From positions 62,001-126,000 of the forward strand of contig CAMFHE010000003.1 in assembly GCA_945952045.1 (NCBI GenBank): a stretch of DNA of 64,000 bases, read 5' to 3'. Positions within the stretch are counted from its first letter, which is position 1, and each line of letters starts with the position of its first letter. Position numbers and translations under genes: made by a program. The DNA comes from an uncultured Rhizobium sp. GTDB taxonomy: Bacteria > Pseudomonadota > Alphaproteobacteria > Rhizobiales > Rhizobiaceae. The notes beneath the pieces were generated by a model that did no database searches, was not told the DNA's origin, and worked only from the letters and a program-made list of their open reading frames with translations. Positions 17,162-26,702 of the stretch are shown here, piece by piece.

Positions 17162-18610
17162 TCAGGCAAAGGCGGGCTTGCGGCGCGCGCCCATGCGCAG
17201 CAGGAAGTAGACCCCGCCGCCAACGGCAACGCCGAAGAACCAGCCATAGGTGCCCCACCAATCCGGCAGGATGCTGGTGAAGGTCGGCAGGATCGACGAG
17301 AACAGCGCACCCACCGCAAAGGCGATGAAGGCATTGCCATGCCAACCGTTCTGGAAGCGGAACTCGCCGTCTTCGTGATATAGCGCCTCGACATTCAGCT
17401 GACTTCTGCGGATCAGGTAATAATCCACCATCATGATGCCAAAGATCGGGCCCATCGCCGAACCGATGAAGTTGACGAAATGCGCCGCACCCGTCTCCCA
17501 GGGGGCGAAGGGATAAAGCAGCAGCGCGATGATCGCCGCGATATAGCCGCCGCGCTTGAAATTGATATGCCGCGGGAAGACGTTGGCGAAGTCGAAGGCC
17601 GGCGAGACGAAGTTGGCGACGACATTGATGCCGAGCGTCGCCACCGCGAAGGTGAGCGCAGCCAGCAAGGCCAGGAACCAGCTGTCGAATTTGGCCGAGA
17701 TCTGGTCGGGATGCAGCAGCACCTCGCCATAAACTGTGTAGGCCGCCGTGGTGGTGACGCCGGCAACCAGGCAGAAGGCGAGCAAGTTGATCGGCAGCCC
17801 CCAAAGATTGCCCTTGCGCAGCGCTTTTTCACTGGTGGCATAGCGCGAAAAGTCGCAAAAATTCAGGTAAAGCGCGGCGAAATAGGTGATCCAGGTTGCC
17901 GCGACAGCCGCAAGCGCGGCAAACGAGCCGGGCTCGCCGGGAACGCCGGCATCCTTGGTCTTCTCGATCAGTACGTCGCGCGGGATCTCGGAACCGAAGG
18001 AGAAGGTGCCGGACTTGACGACGAGATAGATCGCCAGGAACAGCATCATGATCCAGACGGCGGGACCCGCCCAATCCTGGAACTTGCGCACCGTTTCCAT
18101 GCCGCGCTGGATGATCAGCAGCTGCAAGCCCCAGACGATGACGTAGCAGATGACTTCCAGCGTCGAATGGCCGAGCATGTGGCTGTTCTGGTGGAAGGCG
18201 AGCATCGAATCGTTGCGGATTAACAGCGCGACGATGGCGCCGGAGGCCGCCGCCGTCTGTGCCCCATACCAGAAGCAGGCGACGATGGCGCGCACGATGG
18301 CCGGGAAATTGGCCCCGAACGTGCCGAAAGAGGCGCGCGCCAAAACCGGGAACGGCACCCCTGTGCGCACGCCCGCATTGCCGACCATGCTCATCAGCAC
18401 GAAGATCACCAGTGAGCCGATGCCGATGGCGATGACGAAATTCACGAAACTGCCACACAGCAGGAATAGGCTGGCGGCGAGATAATAACCCCAGAGACTA
18501 TGGACGTCCGAGGTCCATACGTTGAAGATACTGAAGGCACCCCATTTGCGCTCCTCGGCGGGCGCGAGATCCTCGTTGTACAACGAGGGTGACGGATTTC
18601 GAACTGTCAT
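17162..18610 (-). CDS. NCS1-family nucleobase/allantoin/hydantoin symporter
   Basis: This 482-residue protein has about twelve helices. NCS1 landmarks include NEDLAPAEERKWGAFSIFNVWTSDVHSLWGYYLAASLFLL at the start and GVPFPVLARASFGTFGA in helix 3, and ATWITYFAALYLNFCDFSRYA in helix 8. The family imports cytosine, uracil, thiamine, allantoin or hydantoins with Na+ or H+. Which one is not decidable here. I chose the ATG at 18610 because GGAGGGG lies 5 bp before it; a start 24 codons upstream adds a non-family leader. A GntR-like operator lies about 65-85 bp upstream. Confidence 0.9.
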   Translation of the reverse strand: MTVRNPSPSLYNEDLAPAEERKWGAFSIFNVWTSDVHSLWGYYLAASLFLLCGSFVNFVIAIGIGSLVIFVLMSMVGNAGVRTGVPFPVLARASFGTFGANFPAIVRAIVACFWYGAQTAAASGAIVALLIRNDSMLAFHQNSHMLGHSTLEVICYVIVWGLQLLIIQRGMETVRKFQDWAGPAVWIMMLFLAIYLVVKSGTFSFGSEIPRDVLIEKTKDAGVPGEPGSFAALAAVAATWITYFAALYLNFCDFSRYATSEKALRKGNLWGLPINLLAFCLVAGVTTTAAYTVYGEVLLHPDQISAKFDSWFLALLAALTFAVATLGINVVANFVSPAFDFANVFPRHINFKRGGYIAAIIALLLYPFAPWETGAAHFVNFIGSAMGPIFGIMMVDYYLIRRSQLNVEALYHEDGEFRFQNGWHGNAFIAFAVGALFSSILPTFTSILPDWWGTYGWFFGVAVGGGVYFLLRMGARRKPAFA

Positions 18611-19082
18611 TCTACCCCTCCAATCATGGGGCCGAGCACTCGGCCCGAAGAATAGTCTGCGCCCAATTTTGACGTCTGACAATTAATTCGTCAGACAAGT
18701 TGAAGAATTGGCACCACTTTAAGCCCGATCAGCCGCACAGGCATGTCTCGCCAGATAGCAAGGATGCATTCCCGACGGAAATTCGGGGCGAATCCACCTT
18801 CAATCGCCCCGCTTAAAGGCGGGCGCGCTGGTATTGCTGAAACGATCCTGCGCAAGCGGGGATCGACTCATCGTCATCCAGATATTCGTTGGCGGACAGC
18901 ATTCTATGTGTGCGCAGCGGCGATAGCCTCCGTTCGTACCGGGCGGCAGGCGCAGGCGATCGTCCGAGAGGCGATTGGCCAGAACGCAGCCGGCTAAAAG
19001 TGGATGGCGGTGAAGGACAGGTGACGCCTTGAAAAATGCCCGCCGCCTGGTGTAGGCGGAGGACTGGAACGAGGGCGGCGAC
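18611..19082. other. Intergenic region, mostly unassigned
   Basis: Apart from the inverted repeat at 18674-18696 I see nothing supported. An 84-codon plus-strand frame at 18743-18997 has no ribosome site, no recognisable domain and an odd composition, so I do not call it. Confidence 0.5.
18674..18696. promoter_or_regulatory. Inverted repeat, GntR-like operator upstream of NCS1 gene
   Basis: GTCTGAC (18674-18680) and GTCAGAC (18690-18696) are perfect 7-bp arms around an AT-rich 9-bp centre. On the NCS1 coding strand the arms read TTGTCTGAC and TTGTCAGAC, like FCD-type GntR operators. No GntR gene is in the window, so the regulator would be encoded elsewhere. Confidence 0.5.
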
Positions 19083-19301
19083 ATGGATGACGACAGACCG
19101 GATATGGCCATGCTGCTCAAGGCTCTGGCCGACACGCCGAAGCGCGACAACAGCGCCTATCACGAGGCGATTTCGCAGGCGCGGCGCGCCTTCGAGGAGG
19201 CCGAGGCCACCCTTGGCGGCCCGGTCTCCGTGAAGATCAAGACGAAGACGAAACGCAATGGCGACTATGTCGTCAAATGGACGTTCCGCAGCGCGACCTG
19301 A
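19083..19301 (+). CDS. Small hypothetical protein
   Basis: This 72-residue acidic-then-basic protein has GAGGGCGG about 5 bp before the ATG. The N-terminal half looks helical (MAMLLKALADTPKRDN, EAISQARRAFEEAEATL) and the end is beta-like and basic (SVKIKTKTKRNGDYVVKWTF). I do not recognise a family. Coding quality (GC-rich third positions, plausible ribosome site, stop 3 bp from the convergent ssuD stop) favours a real gene. A CCTGAT-C-ATCAGG palindrome covers the junction. Confidence 0.5.
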   Translation: MDDDRPDMAMLLKALADTPKRDNSAYHEAISQARRAFEEAEATLGGPVSVKIKTKTKRNGDYVVKWTFRSAT

Positions 19302-19304
19302 TCA

Positions 19305-20435
19305 TCAGGCGCGCAGCATGCCGACGAAGTTTTGCTCGGCGCGGCCGACGCCGTAATTGTCCCCGGTTGTTATGCCGAGTTCCGGGAACAGCAGCTCGGC
19401 CACTTGATAGGCCTCCTCCAGATGCGGATAGCCCGAAGCGATGATCGTATCGACGCCGAGCGCCTGATATTCGCGCAGCCGTTCTGCGACATTTTGCGGA
19501 TTGCCGACGATGGCCGTTCCGGCGCCGCTGCGGATCAGGCCGAGGCCGGCCCAGAGATTGGGGCCGATGACCAGCCGGTCGCGGTTGCCTTCATGCAGCG
19601 CCGTCATGCGCTTCTGGCCTATAGATTGCGATACCGACTGGAATTCATGCTTGGCAATGGCGATCTGCTCGTCGGTGACGCGGCTGATCAGCCGGTCGGC
19701 GGCGGCCCAGGCCTCGTCTTCGGTCTCGCGCACGATGAGATGGATGCGCAGGCCGAAGCGGATCTGGCGACCCTCCTCCCTGGCGCGCTTGCGCACGCGG
19801 GCGATCTTTTCCGCCAGCATGGCCGGTGGTTCGCCCCAGCTGAGGTAGCTGTCGGCATGTTTGGCGGCGACGCCGATGCCGGCATCGGAAGACCCGCCGA
19901 ACCAGATGGGCGGATAGGGTCGCTGAACCGGCGGGAAGGACAGGTCCTTGCCATGGGCGGAGAAATACTTGCCCTCGAAGGCCAGTTGCTCCTGCGACAG
20001 GATGCTGCGCCAGATGGTCAGGAATTCGTCGGTCTGGGCATAGCGCTCGGCATGGTCGAGTTTGTTGCCGTCGCCGGCGAGATCGGCCGGATCGGCGCCG
20101 GTGACGACATTGAACAGCGCACGTCCGCCGGAAATGCGGTCGAGCGTCGCGGCATGGCGGGCAAACATCGCCGGTGTGCCGCTGCCCGGACGCAGCGCCA
20201 CCAGGAAGCGCAGGCGCTCCGTGAGTGGCGCAAGGGCGGCGGCGGTGATCCAGGCATCCTCGCAGCTCTTGCCGGTCGGCAGGAGGATGCCCTTGAAGCC
20301 GAGCCGGTCGGCGGCCTGGGCGATCTCACGCATATAGCCGAACGTGCCGGGACGTTGGCGCTCGTCGCTGCCGAGATAGGGGCCATCGCCATGGGTCGGC
20401 AAATACCAATAGATGTCGAGCGGGTTCTTGGCCAT
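19305..20435 (-). CDS. ssuD: FMNH2-dependent alkanesulfonate monooxygenase
   Basis: This 376-residue protein matches SsuD in length and along the chain: [66 protein letters not shown] and [12 protein letters not shown]. It uses reduced flavin and O2 to cleave the C-S bond of alkanesulfonates, giving aldehyde and sulfite. No SsuE flavin reductase gene is adjacent, so reduced flavin must come from elsewhere. It is the last gene of an operon whose transporter is TauABC-like. Confidence 0.93.
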   Translation of the reverse strand: MAKNPLDIYWYLPTHGDGPYLGSDERQRPGTFGYMREIAQAADRLGFKGILLPTGKSCEDAWITAAALAPLTERLRFLVALRPGSGTPAMFARHAATLDRISGGRALFNVVTGADPADLAGDGNKLDHAERYAQTDEFLTIWRSILSQEQLAFEGKYFSAHGKDLSFPPVQRPYPPIWFGGSSDAGIGVAAKHADSYLSWGEPPAMLAEKIARVRKRAREEGRQIRFGLRIHLIVRETEDEAWAAADRLISRVTDEQIAIAKHEFQSVSQSIGQKRMTALHEGNRDRLVIGPNLWAGLGLIRSGAGTAIVGNPQNVAERLREYQALGVDTIIASGYPHLEEAYQVAELLFPELGITTGDNYGVGRAEQNFVGMLRA

Positions 20436-20468
20436 CGGCGCAATCCTTTGGAAACGAGAGGTTGAGGC

Positions 20469-21314
20469 TCAGATCTTGCCCTTCCAGGGCACCAGCCGGC
20501 GTTCGGCCCACTTCATCAGCGAGGTGAGGAGGAAAGCGAAGGCGGCGATAACCACGAGGCCGACGAAGACGACATCGGTGGCGAGGAAATTGGCGGCCGA
20601 CATGATCATGTAGCCGAGGCCCGAACGGGCGGCGATGAGTTCCGCCGCGACCAGAGTCGACAGGCTTGCGCCGATGGCGATGCGCACGCCGGTGAGGATT
20701 TCCGGCAAGGCAGACGGGAAAACAATGGTGCGGAAAACCTGCAACGGCGTGGCGCCCAGCGAGCGGGCGGCGTTGACGCGCTCGATGGGCACCGAGCGGA
20801 CGCCGGCTTGTGCGGCATAGCAGATCGGCGCGAAGGTCGCGAGGCTGAGCAGCAGGATCTTCGAGGCCTCGCCAATGCCGAGCCAGATGATCAGGAGCGG
20901 CAGATAGGCAAGCGGCGGCAGGCCCCAGTAGAGATCGATCGGCACACCGAAAATGCCCTTGGCCCAACGATTGAGGCCCATGGCGAGGCCAAGCGGAATG
21001 CCGAGCACGATGCCGAAGGCAAGAGCTGCGCCGATGCGGCCGGCGCTGGCGAGGATATGATCGAGAAGCGTTCCTTCGGCGTAACCGTCGATGGCGATCG
21101 ATTGCAGCTGATGCAGCACTTCCAGCGGAGAAGGCAGGAAGAGCGGCGAGACGAGACCGAGCTGGCTTGCGGCAAACCACAGGCCGATCAGCGCGGCGAG
21201 CGTCACCGCGCTGATCACGGCGGTGCCGGTGCGCGGGCTTCGTCGCGGCTTTTGCGGGCGCGGACCGGCTTCGGCATCGCGCAGGGTCTCGTTGGTTTCG
21301 AGGGCGAGTGTCAT
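20469..21314 (-). CDS. tauC: Sulfonate/taurine ABC transporter permease (TauC/SsuC-like)
   Basis: This 281-residue permease has about six helices. LFLPSPLEVLHQL, LPPLAYLPLLIIWLGIGEASKILL and ALPEILTGVRIAIGASLSTLVAAELIAA with GLGYMIMSAANFLATDVVFVGL follow TauC closely. The EAA loop is AARSLGATPLQVFRTIVFPSALPE. It lies between the ATPase gene (21 bp upstream) and ssuD (33 bp downstream), indicating one transcript. The tau symbol follows similarity; the true substrate could be any small sulfonate. Confidence 0.88.
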   Translation of the reverse strand: MTLALETNETLRDAEAGPRPQKPRRSPRTGTAVISAVTLAALIGLWFAASQLGLVSPLFLPSPLEVLHQLQSIAIDGYAEGTLLDHILASAGRIGAALAFGIVLGIPLGLAMGLNRWAKGIFGVPIDLYWGLPPLAYLPLLIIWLGIGEASKILLLSLATFAPICYAAQAGVRSVPIERVNAARSLGATPLQVFRTIVFPSALPEILTGVRIAIGASLSTLVAAELIAARSGLGYMIMSAANFLATDVVFVGLVVIAAFAFLLTSLMKWAERRLVPWKGKI

Positions 21315-21335
21315 GGTCGTTGCTCCCTTTGAGGG

Positions 21336-22121
21336 TCAGGCCGCGCGCGCGTCTGGCGCGGCGTGGATATGGGCGCGCAATTCGCTGCGCAGCGCGATGA
21401 AGGCAGGATCGGCGAGAATGTCGTCTGCCGCGCCGGTTTGTGCAAAACGGCGCACGAAATCGGTATCGTAGCGGGCGACGATGCGGCCAGGGCGCGGCGA
21501 CATGACAAGAATATGCGTGCCGAGCAGCAAGGCTTCCTCGATGGAATGGGTGATGAAGAACACCTGCTTGCCGGTGCTTGCCCAGATCGAGGCCAGAAGC
21601 TGCTGCATCGTCTCGCGCGTCAGACTGTCAAGCGCGCCAAAAGGCTCGTCCATCAACAGGATGCGCGGATCGGTGGCGAGCGCCCGGGCAATGCCGACGC
21701 GCTGGCGCATGCCGCCGGAAAGTTCGTAGGGCGCCTTGTCCTCGAAGCCGGAGAGGCCGACGAGGTCTAGCAGTTCGCGGGCGCGCTCGCGCCGCTGCCG
21801 CGCCGGCACGCCGCGATAGCGCAGACCCAGCGCCACATTGTCGGCGACGCTCGACCAGGGCAGCAGCGTATCCTTCTGGAAAACGACGCCGCGATCGCCG
21901 CCTGGGCCGTGAATCTCCTGCCCGTCGAGGAGGATCTTGCCGTCGGTCAGCGGCAGAAAACCGGCAATGGCATTCAGCAGCGTCGATTTTCCGCAACCGG
22001 AGGCACCGAGCGCCACGACGATGGAACTTGAGGGGATGGTAAAGGACACCCGGTCGAGGGCATGCACCTCCTGACCATCGGCGGCGGCATAACGGACGGT
22101 CGCGTTGCGGATATCGAGCAT
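21336..22121 (-). CDS. tauB: Sulfonate/taurine ABC transporter ATP-binding protein (TauB-like)
   Basis: This 261-residue ATPase has Walker [39 protein letters not shown] (a TauB hallmark), signature LSGGMRQR, Walker [13 protein letters not shown] and switch ITHSIEEA. I set the start at 22121 (MLDIRNATV), with GAAGGAAA just upstream. The open frame runs 47 codons further up but only translates a palindromic repeat. Confidence 0.9.
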   Translation of the reverse strand: MLDIRNATVRYAAADGQEVHALDRVSFTIPSSSIVVALGASGCGKSTLLNAIAGFLPLTDGKILLDGQEIHGPGGDRGVVFQKDTLLPWSSVADNVALGLRYRGVPARQRRERARELLDLVGLSGFEDKAPYELSGGMRQRVGIARALATDPRILLMDEPFGALDSLTRETMQQLLASIWASTGKQVFFITHSIEEALLLGTHILVMSPRPGRIVARYDTDFVRRFAQTGAADDILADPAFIALRSELRAHIHAAPDARAA

Positions 22122-22219
22122 GGCGGTTTCCTTCGTGCGGACGGGAGGCGGCAAGCCCCACCGGTCGTGTCTTCGCGGCTTGACGGGGCGTGCCTTTGAG
22201 CATCGCCTTTGCCGCATTT

Positions 22220-22244
22220 CCCTTCTCCCCCGAGGGGAGAAGGG
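22220..22244. repeat. Perfect 11-bp palindrome (RIME-like) between tauA and tauB
   Basis: CCCTTCTCCCC (22220-22230) pairs with GGGGAGAAGGG (22234-22244) around a 3-nt loop. It is the same motif as the hairpin at 7895-7917 after the peptide SBP gene. Its place inside the operon, just after the SBP gene, suggests an mRNA-stability or partial termination role. Confidence 0.7.
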
Positions 22245-22280
22245 GGGCGGCAGCGGTTTCATTCCAAAGGTTGTAAAACC

Positions 22281-23291
22281 TTATTCGGAAGCCAGAACCG
22301 CAGCGGCGTATTGCGGATCGACGAAGCTGGCGTAGCTGTCCTTGACGGCGGTGATCTTGCGCTGCTCCTTGAGGAAGGCTGCGGTGTCCTTCAGCGTCTT
22401 GGCGATGCCGCCGGCTTCGCCGCCGCCGAGCCAGGCATCGGTCACCTGCTCGCGCAGCGGAACGGCAACCGTCGCCTTCAGGCGCTCGGCATTTTCCGCC
22501 GCCGTGCCGCCCTGCAGCTTGGCGATCAGCTTGGCGTTTTCGGATTCCGCGCCCCAGCTCTTGGGATCGTTGACGTAGGAGGTGTAGTAGCGGTCGACCA
22601 GGCCGACATATTTGGTAACGAATTCCTTGTTGGCTGCGGCGAAGTCATCGGTGACGACGAGGGCGCCGAAGACCGGTGCGCCGCGCTTGGCGACATCGCC
22701 CGAGGTCAGGAACACATGACCGTCTTTCTTGAGTTCGGAAAGCGCCGGATCCCAGACGAATGCACCGTCGATATCGCCGCGCTTCCAGGCGGCCACGATT
22801 TCCGGCTGCGGAATGGCGATGACCTGCGTCTCCTTCTCAGTCAGCCCTTCCTGCTTCAACACGGCGAGAAGCTGGTAATGGTCGGTGGAAACCGGCGCGG
22901 CAGCGAATTTCTTGCCCTTCAGGTCGGCCGAGGTCTTGATGTCAGGCCGTACGACGAAAGCTTCGCCATCGCCCGAACCGCCGGTGACATAAATGCCCTT
23001 GACCTTCAGATCGCGGCTGGCAGCGGCCGAATAAGGGCTGGAGCCGACATCGCCGATCTGCACGTCGCCGGAGGCGATGGCCGCGAAGATTTCCGCGCCG
23101 GAATTGAAGCGGCGAAACTCGATGTCCCAGCCGGTTTCGCGGGCGAGATCGCCATTGGCGATGCCGACGACATAGGGGCTGGCGCCCGTCTGATAGGCGA
23201 CGACGACCTTCTTGGCATCGGCCGCCGATACACCCGAAAGCAGGCCCGTCGCGAGCAGGCCGAGAATGGAGAGATAGATTGACTTGCGCAT
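22281..23291 (-). CDS. tauA: Taurine/sulfonate-binding periplasmic protein (TauA-like)
   Basis: This 336-residue protein has a signal peptide (MRKSIYLSILGLLATGLLSGVSAADA). KKVVVAYQTGASPYVVGIANG and FNSGAEIFAAIASGDVQIGDVGSSPYSAA match TauA, as does STDHYQLLAVLKQEGL; WKRGDIDGAFVWDPALSELKKDGHV completes the pattern. It binds a small sulfonate and hands it to TauBC. It is the first gene of the operon. An AT-rich stretch at about 23335-23370 upstream may hold the promoter, but no clear boxes are seen. Regulation by sulfur starvation is known for the family, not visible here. Confidence 0.9.
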   Translation of the reverse strand: MRKSIYLSILGLLATGLLSGVSAADAKKVVVAYQTGASPYVVGIANGDLARETGWDIEFRRFNSGAEIFAAIASGDVQIGDVGSSPYSAAASRDLKVKGIYVTGGSGDGEAFVVRPDIKTSADLKGKKFAAAPVSTDHYQLLAVLKQEGLTEKETQVIAIPQPEIVAAWKRGDIDGAFVWDPALSELKKDGHVFLTSGDVAKRGAPVFGALVVTDDFAAANKEFVTKYVGLVDRYYTSYVNDPKSWGAESENAKLIAKLQGGTAAENAERLKATVAVPLREQVTDAWLGGGEAGGIAKTLKDTAAFLKEQRKITAVKDSYASFVDPQYAAAVLASE

Positions 23292-23571
23292 GAATGTCGC
23301 CCCTTGGTTCGATCAGCCTGTCCGGCAGGCGACTTCAATAATGATATTAATGCATAGATTTTATAGAAATTACCGTTTCATTTTCGACCAACCCGGGAAA
23401 CAGAAATCCCTCTCTTCCGAGGGCGCTCGCGGTGAATTTTGCGCAAGCTCCTTTTCGCGGCCTGGACGTTGTTGCCACGAACACGCTTCCATCGATCTGC
23501 GGCGATGGAACAAAACCCCCGGTCTGCGGGTCTATTCTCCACAACCCGCCGCAAACGCCGGAGCGCCACCC

Positions 23572-24009
23572 ATGGGGTTCTTTTCGCCGCGACAGAACGA
23601 TTCAGCCGCAAAGCCGCTGCAATCGGTCTTCCTTCCCTTTCCCTTCGTCTGCTTTCCGCTGGCGCTGGTCACCGATCTTGCCTATTTCCAAACCGCCAAT
23701 GTGATGTGGCAGAATTTCTCCGCCTGGCTGCTGTTTGCCGGGCTGATGTTCGGCGGCGTAGCGCTGGTCGCGGGGCTGATTGATCTCTTGCGGCCGCGCA
23801 CGCGCCCCTTGCGCCCCGGCTTTGGCGCGATCCTGCTCTATCTGATCATCCTGGCGCTCGCGGTGCTCAACAGTCTGGTCCATGCCGGTGACGGCTGGAC
23901 GGCGGTCGTGCCTTATGGGCTGGCGCTGTCTGCCCTCACCTTCGTTCTCATTCTACTGGCGGTCGTCGCGTCCGCCGGTCGTTACGCCAAGCTGGCATGG
24001 AGGGTTTGA
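23572..24009 (+). CDS. DUF2231 membrane protein
   Basis: This 145-residue protein has four predicted helices, starting with PFVCFPLALVTDLAYFQT and ending with ALSALTFVLILLAVVASAGRYA, the layout of DUF2231. Function unknown. I set the start at 23572, where GGAG lies 9 bp upstream; the open frame upstream lacks coding character. Its TGA overlaps the ATG of the next gene by one base. Confidence 0.75.
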   Translation: MGFFSPRQNDSAAKPLQSVFLPFPFVCFPLALVTDLAYFQTANVMWQNFSAWLLFAGLMFGGVALVAGLIDLLRPRTRPLRPGFGAILLYLIILALAVLNSLVHAGDGWTAVVPYGLALSALTFVLILLAVVASAGRYAKLAWRV

Positions 24010-25478
24010 TGCGCATTTCGCCGCTGTTTTCCGTTTCCCTGCTGGCAATTGCGCTTGGCCTTTCAACTGGCAATGTCATGGCAGACGATTTCGATCTTTC
24101 AACACAGATCGGCCCCGATCCCGTCCTGCCCGAACCGAGCCCTCCGCTTGTGCCGGACAACAAGGTCGCCAAGGTGATCGGCTGGAAGGATGGCGAGGCC
24201 CCTGCCGTGCCAGAGGGCCTGACGATTGCGGCCTATGCCAGGGATCTCGCCAATCCACGGACCGTGCATACTCTGCCGAACGGTGACGTTCTCGTCGTGC
24301 AATCGCGCGGGCCGGATGTCGAGCCACTGTCGCGGCCGAAGGATGTGGTGCGCGGCTGGATCATGGCGCTGTCTCATGGCGATAGCGGGCCTAAAAAGGA
24401 GAGCAACGTCATCACTTTGCTGCGCGATACCAATCGCGACGGCATCGTCGACGAACGCCACGACCTGCTGACCAAGCTGGAATCGCCCTTCGGCGTCGCC
24501 TGGGTGGACAATACGCTTTATGTCGCCAATACCAGCGCCATCGTTGCCTACCCCTACGAACTCGGCCAGACCGAGATCAAGGCCGCGCCAAAAGTGCTGA
24601 CACCGCTGCCCGGCGGGCCGATCGACCATCACTGGACCAAGGATCTGGCGCTCAGCCCGGATGGCAAGCAGCTCTACGTCTCGGTCGGCTCGAATTCGAA
24701 CATCGTCGAAAACGGGCTGGAGGCGGAAAAAGGCCGCGCCGCCATCTGGCAGGTGGATCGCGCCACCGGTGCCGCCCGGGTCTTCGCATCCGGCCTGCGC
24801 AACCCGAACGGCCTGAGCTTCAATCCGCAATCCGGCGAACTCTGGGCCGTGGTCAACGAGCGCGACGAACTGGGGCCAAATCTTGTTCCCGACTACATGA
24901 CCTCGGTCAAGGACGGCGCCTTCTATGGCTGGCCATGGAGCTATTACGGCGATCATGTCGATATGCGCGTGCATCCGCAGCGGCCGGATATGGTCGAGAA
25001 GGCGATCAAGCCGGATTATGCGCTGTCCAGCCATGTGGCGGCGCTCGGCCTGACCTTCACCACCGGCTCGGCGCTGCCCGCCGCCTATGCCAATGGCGCT
25101 TTCATCGGCGAGCATGGAAGCTGGAACCGCAAGGTTTTCAACGGTTACAAGGTCGTCTACGTGCCCTTCGAGAACGGCCGCCCCAATGGCAAGGCGCAGG
25201 ATTTCGCCACCGGCTTCCTGCAGGGCGAAAACGCCCGTGGCCGCCCGGTTGGCCTCGGCATCGACGGCACCGGCGCATTGCTGATCGCCGACGACGCCGG
25301 CAACACTGTCTGGCGCGTTGCTTCCTCTGACGGCAAGGTCACGGCCGCCCCCGTCGGCACCGACCAGATGCCACAGCCGGTGCAGGCACAGACGATGCCG
25401 GCGGTGCCGGTCGAGACTGGCGCAAACGTCAACCCGCCCGCGCAGACCAACATCGCGCCGGCTGGACTGCCGCAATAG
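24009..25478 (+). CDS. Sorbosone-dehydrogenase-like PQQ-type beta-propeller protein, exported
   Basis: This 489-residue protein has a Sec signal peptide (MRISPLFSVSLLAIALGLSTGNVMA), then a six-bladed propeller with GSH-family segments: LPNGDVLVVQSRGP, LESPFGVAWVDNTLYVANT, KDLALSPDGKQLYVSVGSNSN and SGLRNPNGLSFNPQSGELWAVVNERDELG. GEHGSWNRKVFNGYKVVYVPF is a strong mark of the L-sorbosone dehydrogenase group. It probably oxidises a sugar or aldose in the periplasm with PQQ, though some members lack activity. It is coupled to the DUF2231 gene by a TGATG junction with GGAGGG upstream. Confidence 0.87.
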   Translation: MRISPLFSVSLLAIALGLSTGNVMADDFDLSTQIGPDPVLPEPSPPLVPDNKVAKVIGWKDGEAPAVPEGLTIAAYARDLANPRTVHTLPNGDVLVVQSRGPDVEPLSRPKDVVRGWIMALSHGDSGPKKESNVITLLRDTNRDGIVDERHDLLTKLESPFGVAWVDNTLYVANTSAIVAYPYELGQTEIKAAPKVLTPLPGGPIDHHWTKDLALSPDGKQLYVSVGSNSNIVENGLEAEKGRAAIWQVDRATGAARVFASGLRNPNGLSFNPQSGELWAVVNERDELGPNLVPDYMTSVKDGAFYGWPWSYYGDHVDMRVHPQRPDMVEKAIKPDYALSSHVAALGLTFTTGSALPAAYANGAFIGEHGSWNRKVFNGYKVVYVPFENGRPNGKAQDFATGFLQGENARGRPVGLGIDGTGALLIADDAGNTVWRVASSDGKVTAAPVGTDQMPQPVQAQTMPAVPVETGANVNPPAQTNIAPAGLPQ

Positions 25479-25480
25479 GG

Positions 25481-26059
25481 TCAGCGTTTGCGCAAGCCGT
25501 CCACGAACACATCCACCATCCGAAGCGCCGCCGGGTGCCATTCGGGGCTGCTCTGGGCGTAGAAGATGCCGACCAGCGTGCGCAACAGGTCTTCGGCGGG
25601 AACGTCGTCGCGGATCGCCCCGGCGGCGGCGGCGCGGTCTCGCAACAGGCGCAGCGCGCCGACCATGCGCTCATAGCTATAGGCCTTGAGGTCGCTTGAA
25701 CCGTGGGCGGCGAGTTGCAGCGCCTCGATCATGCCTTTCTTGGTCGCGACCAGCCGGATGTTCGATTGCAGCCAGGTTTTCAGCGCCTCAACGGGATCGC
25801 CCTCGCCGCCAAGCTTTTCGGCCAGCTCGCCGAGCAGATCGACCTCATGGCGATAGACCGCCTCGAACAGGGATTCGCGCGTCGGGAAATGACGATAGAG
25901 CGTGCCGATGCCGACGCCGGCTGCACGTGCCACAGCCTCAAGGCTGGCTTGGCTTGCGCCGGCGCTGAAGATTTCCGTGGCGGCGGCCAGCAGTTTTTCG
26001 CGGTTGCGGATCGAATCTGTGCGCTCTTTGCGTCTTGTCTTTGCGGTTTCGTGTTCCAT
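25481..26059 (-). CDS. TetR-family transcriptional regulator
   Basis: This 192-residue protein has an N-terminal TetR helix-turn-helix (NREKLLAAATEIFSAGASQASLEAVARAAGVGIGTLYRHFPTRESLFEAVY) and a variable ligand domain ending FVDGLRKR. I set the start at 26059 (MEHETAKTRRK), since the longer frame adds 29 residues not typical of the family. It is divergent from the molybdenum oxidoreductase operon 145 bp away and probably represses it. It ends 2 bp from the convergent sorbosone-dehydrogenase-like gene. Confidence 0.88.
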   Translation of the reverse strand: MEHETAKTRRKERTDSIRNREKLLAAATEIFSAGASQASLEAVARAAGVGIGTLYRHFPTRESLFEAVYRHEVDLLGELAEKLGGEGDPVEALKTWLQSNIRLVATKKGMIEALQLAAHGSSDLKAYSYERMVGALRLLRDRAAAAGAIRDDVPAEDLLRTLVGIFYAQSSPEWHPAALRMVDVFVDGLRKR

Positions 26060-26204
26060 CTGCCTGAAAACAGGTCGCCCTCTTGATAAACGGAGGATGC
26101 CTCCGTATATTGCCTCCTGCACCGCGAAATGCAATGCGGTCGCCACAGACCGCCAGTCTCGCGGTTCCGATCCCTATATCACGATCCCTGAATGGAGTAT
26201 CCCC

Positions 26205-26702
26205 ATGACACTCTCCATCAGCCTCACCGTCAACGGGCAAACGCGCGCCATCGCGCTCGACGACCCGCGCGTGACGCTGCTCGATCTCTTGCGCGAGCGT
26301 CTTCACCTTTCCGGCACCAAGAAGGGCTGCGATCGCGGCCAATGCGGCGCCTGCACCGTGCTGGTCGACGGCCGGCGCGTCAATTCCTGTCTGGCGCTGG
26401 CCGTCACCCTCGATGGGGCAGATATTACCACCATCGAAGGCCTTGCCGATGGCGATGCGCTGCACCCCGTGCAGGCCGCCTTCATTGCCTGCGACGGTTT
26501 CCAGTGCGGTTATTGCACGCCGGGCCAGATCATGAGCGCCGTCGGCATGATTGCCGAGGGACATGCCGGCGACGATGCCGAGCGCGTGCGCGAGCTGATG
26601 AGCGGCAATCTCTGTCGATGCGGCGCCTATCAGGGCATCACCGAAGCGGTGCTCCAGGCGCAACACGAGATGACGGCGCAGAAGGGGAGGAACGCGGCAT
26701 GA
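26205..26702 (+). CDS. Molybdenum aldehyde oxidoreductase, [2Fe-2S] subunit (PaoA/YagT-like)
   Basis: This 165-residue protein carries two 2Fe-2S clusters. The N-terminal plant-ferredoxin-type cluster is KKGCDRGQCGACTVLVDGRRVNSC and the C-terminal cluster is GFQCGYCTPGQI with NLCRCGAY. It passes electrons between the Moco and FAD subunits. The ATG at 26205 has GGAG 8 bp upstream; it lacks the Tat leader found in E. coli PaoA, so the complex is probably cytoplasmic. The stop overlaps the next ATG (ATGA). Confidence 0.93.
   Translation: MTLSISLTVNGQTRAIALDDPRVTLLDLLRERLHLSGTKKGCDRGQCGACTVLVDGRRVNSCLALAVTLDGADITTIEGLADGDALHPVQAAFIACDGFQCGYCTPGQIMSAVGMIAEGHAGDDAERVRELMSGNLCRCGAYQGITEAVLQAQHEMTAQKGRNAA

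Noticed and set aside
18743..18997. 84-codon frame in the intergenic region before the small hypothetical gene
   Set aside because: No ribosome site, no domain and unconvincing composition.
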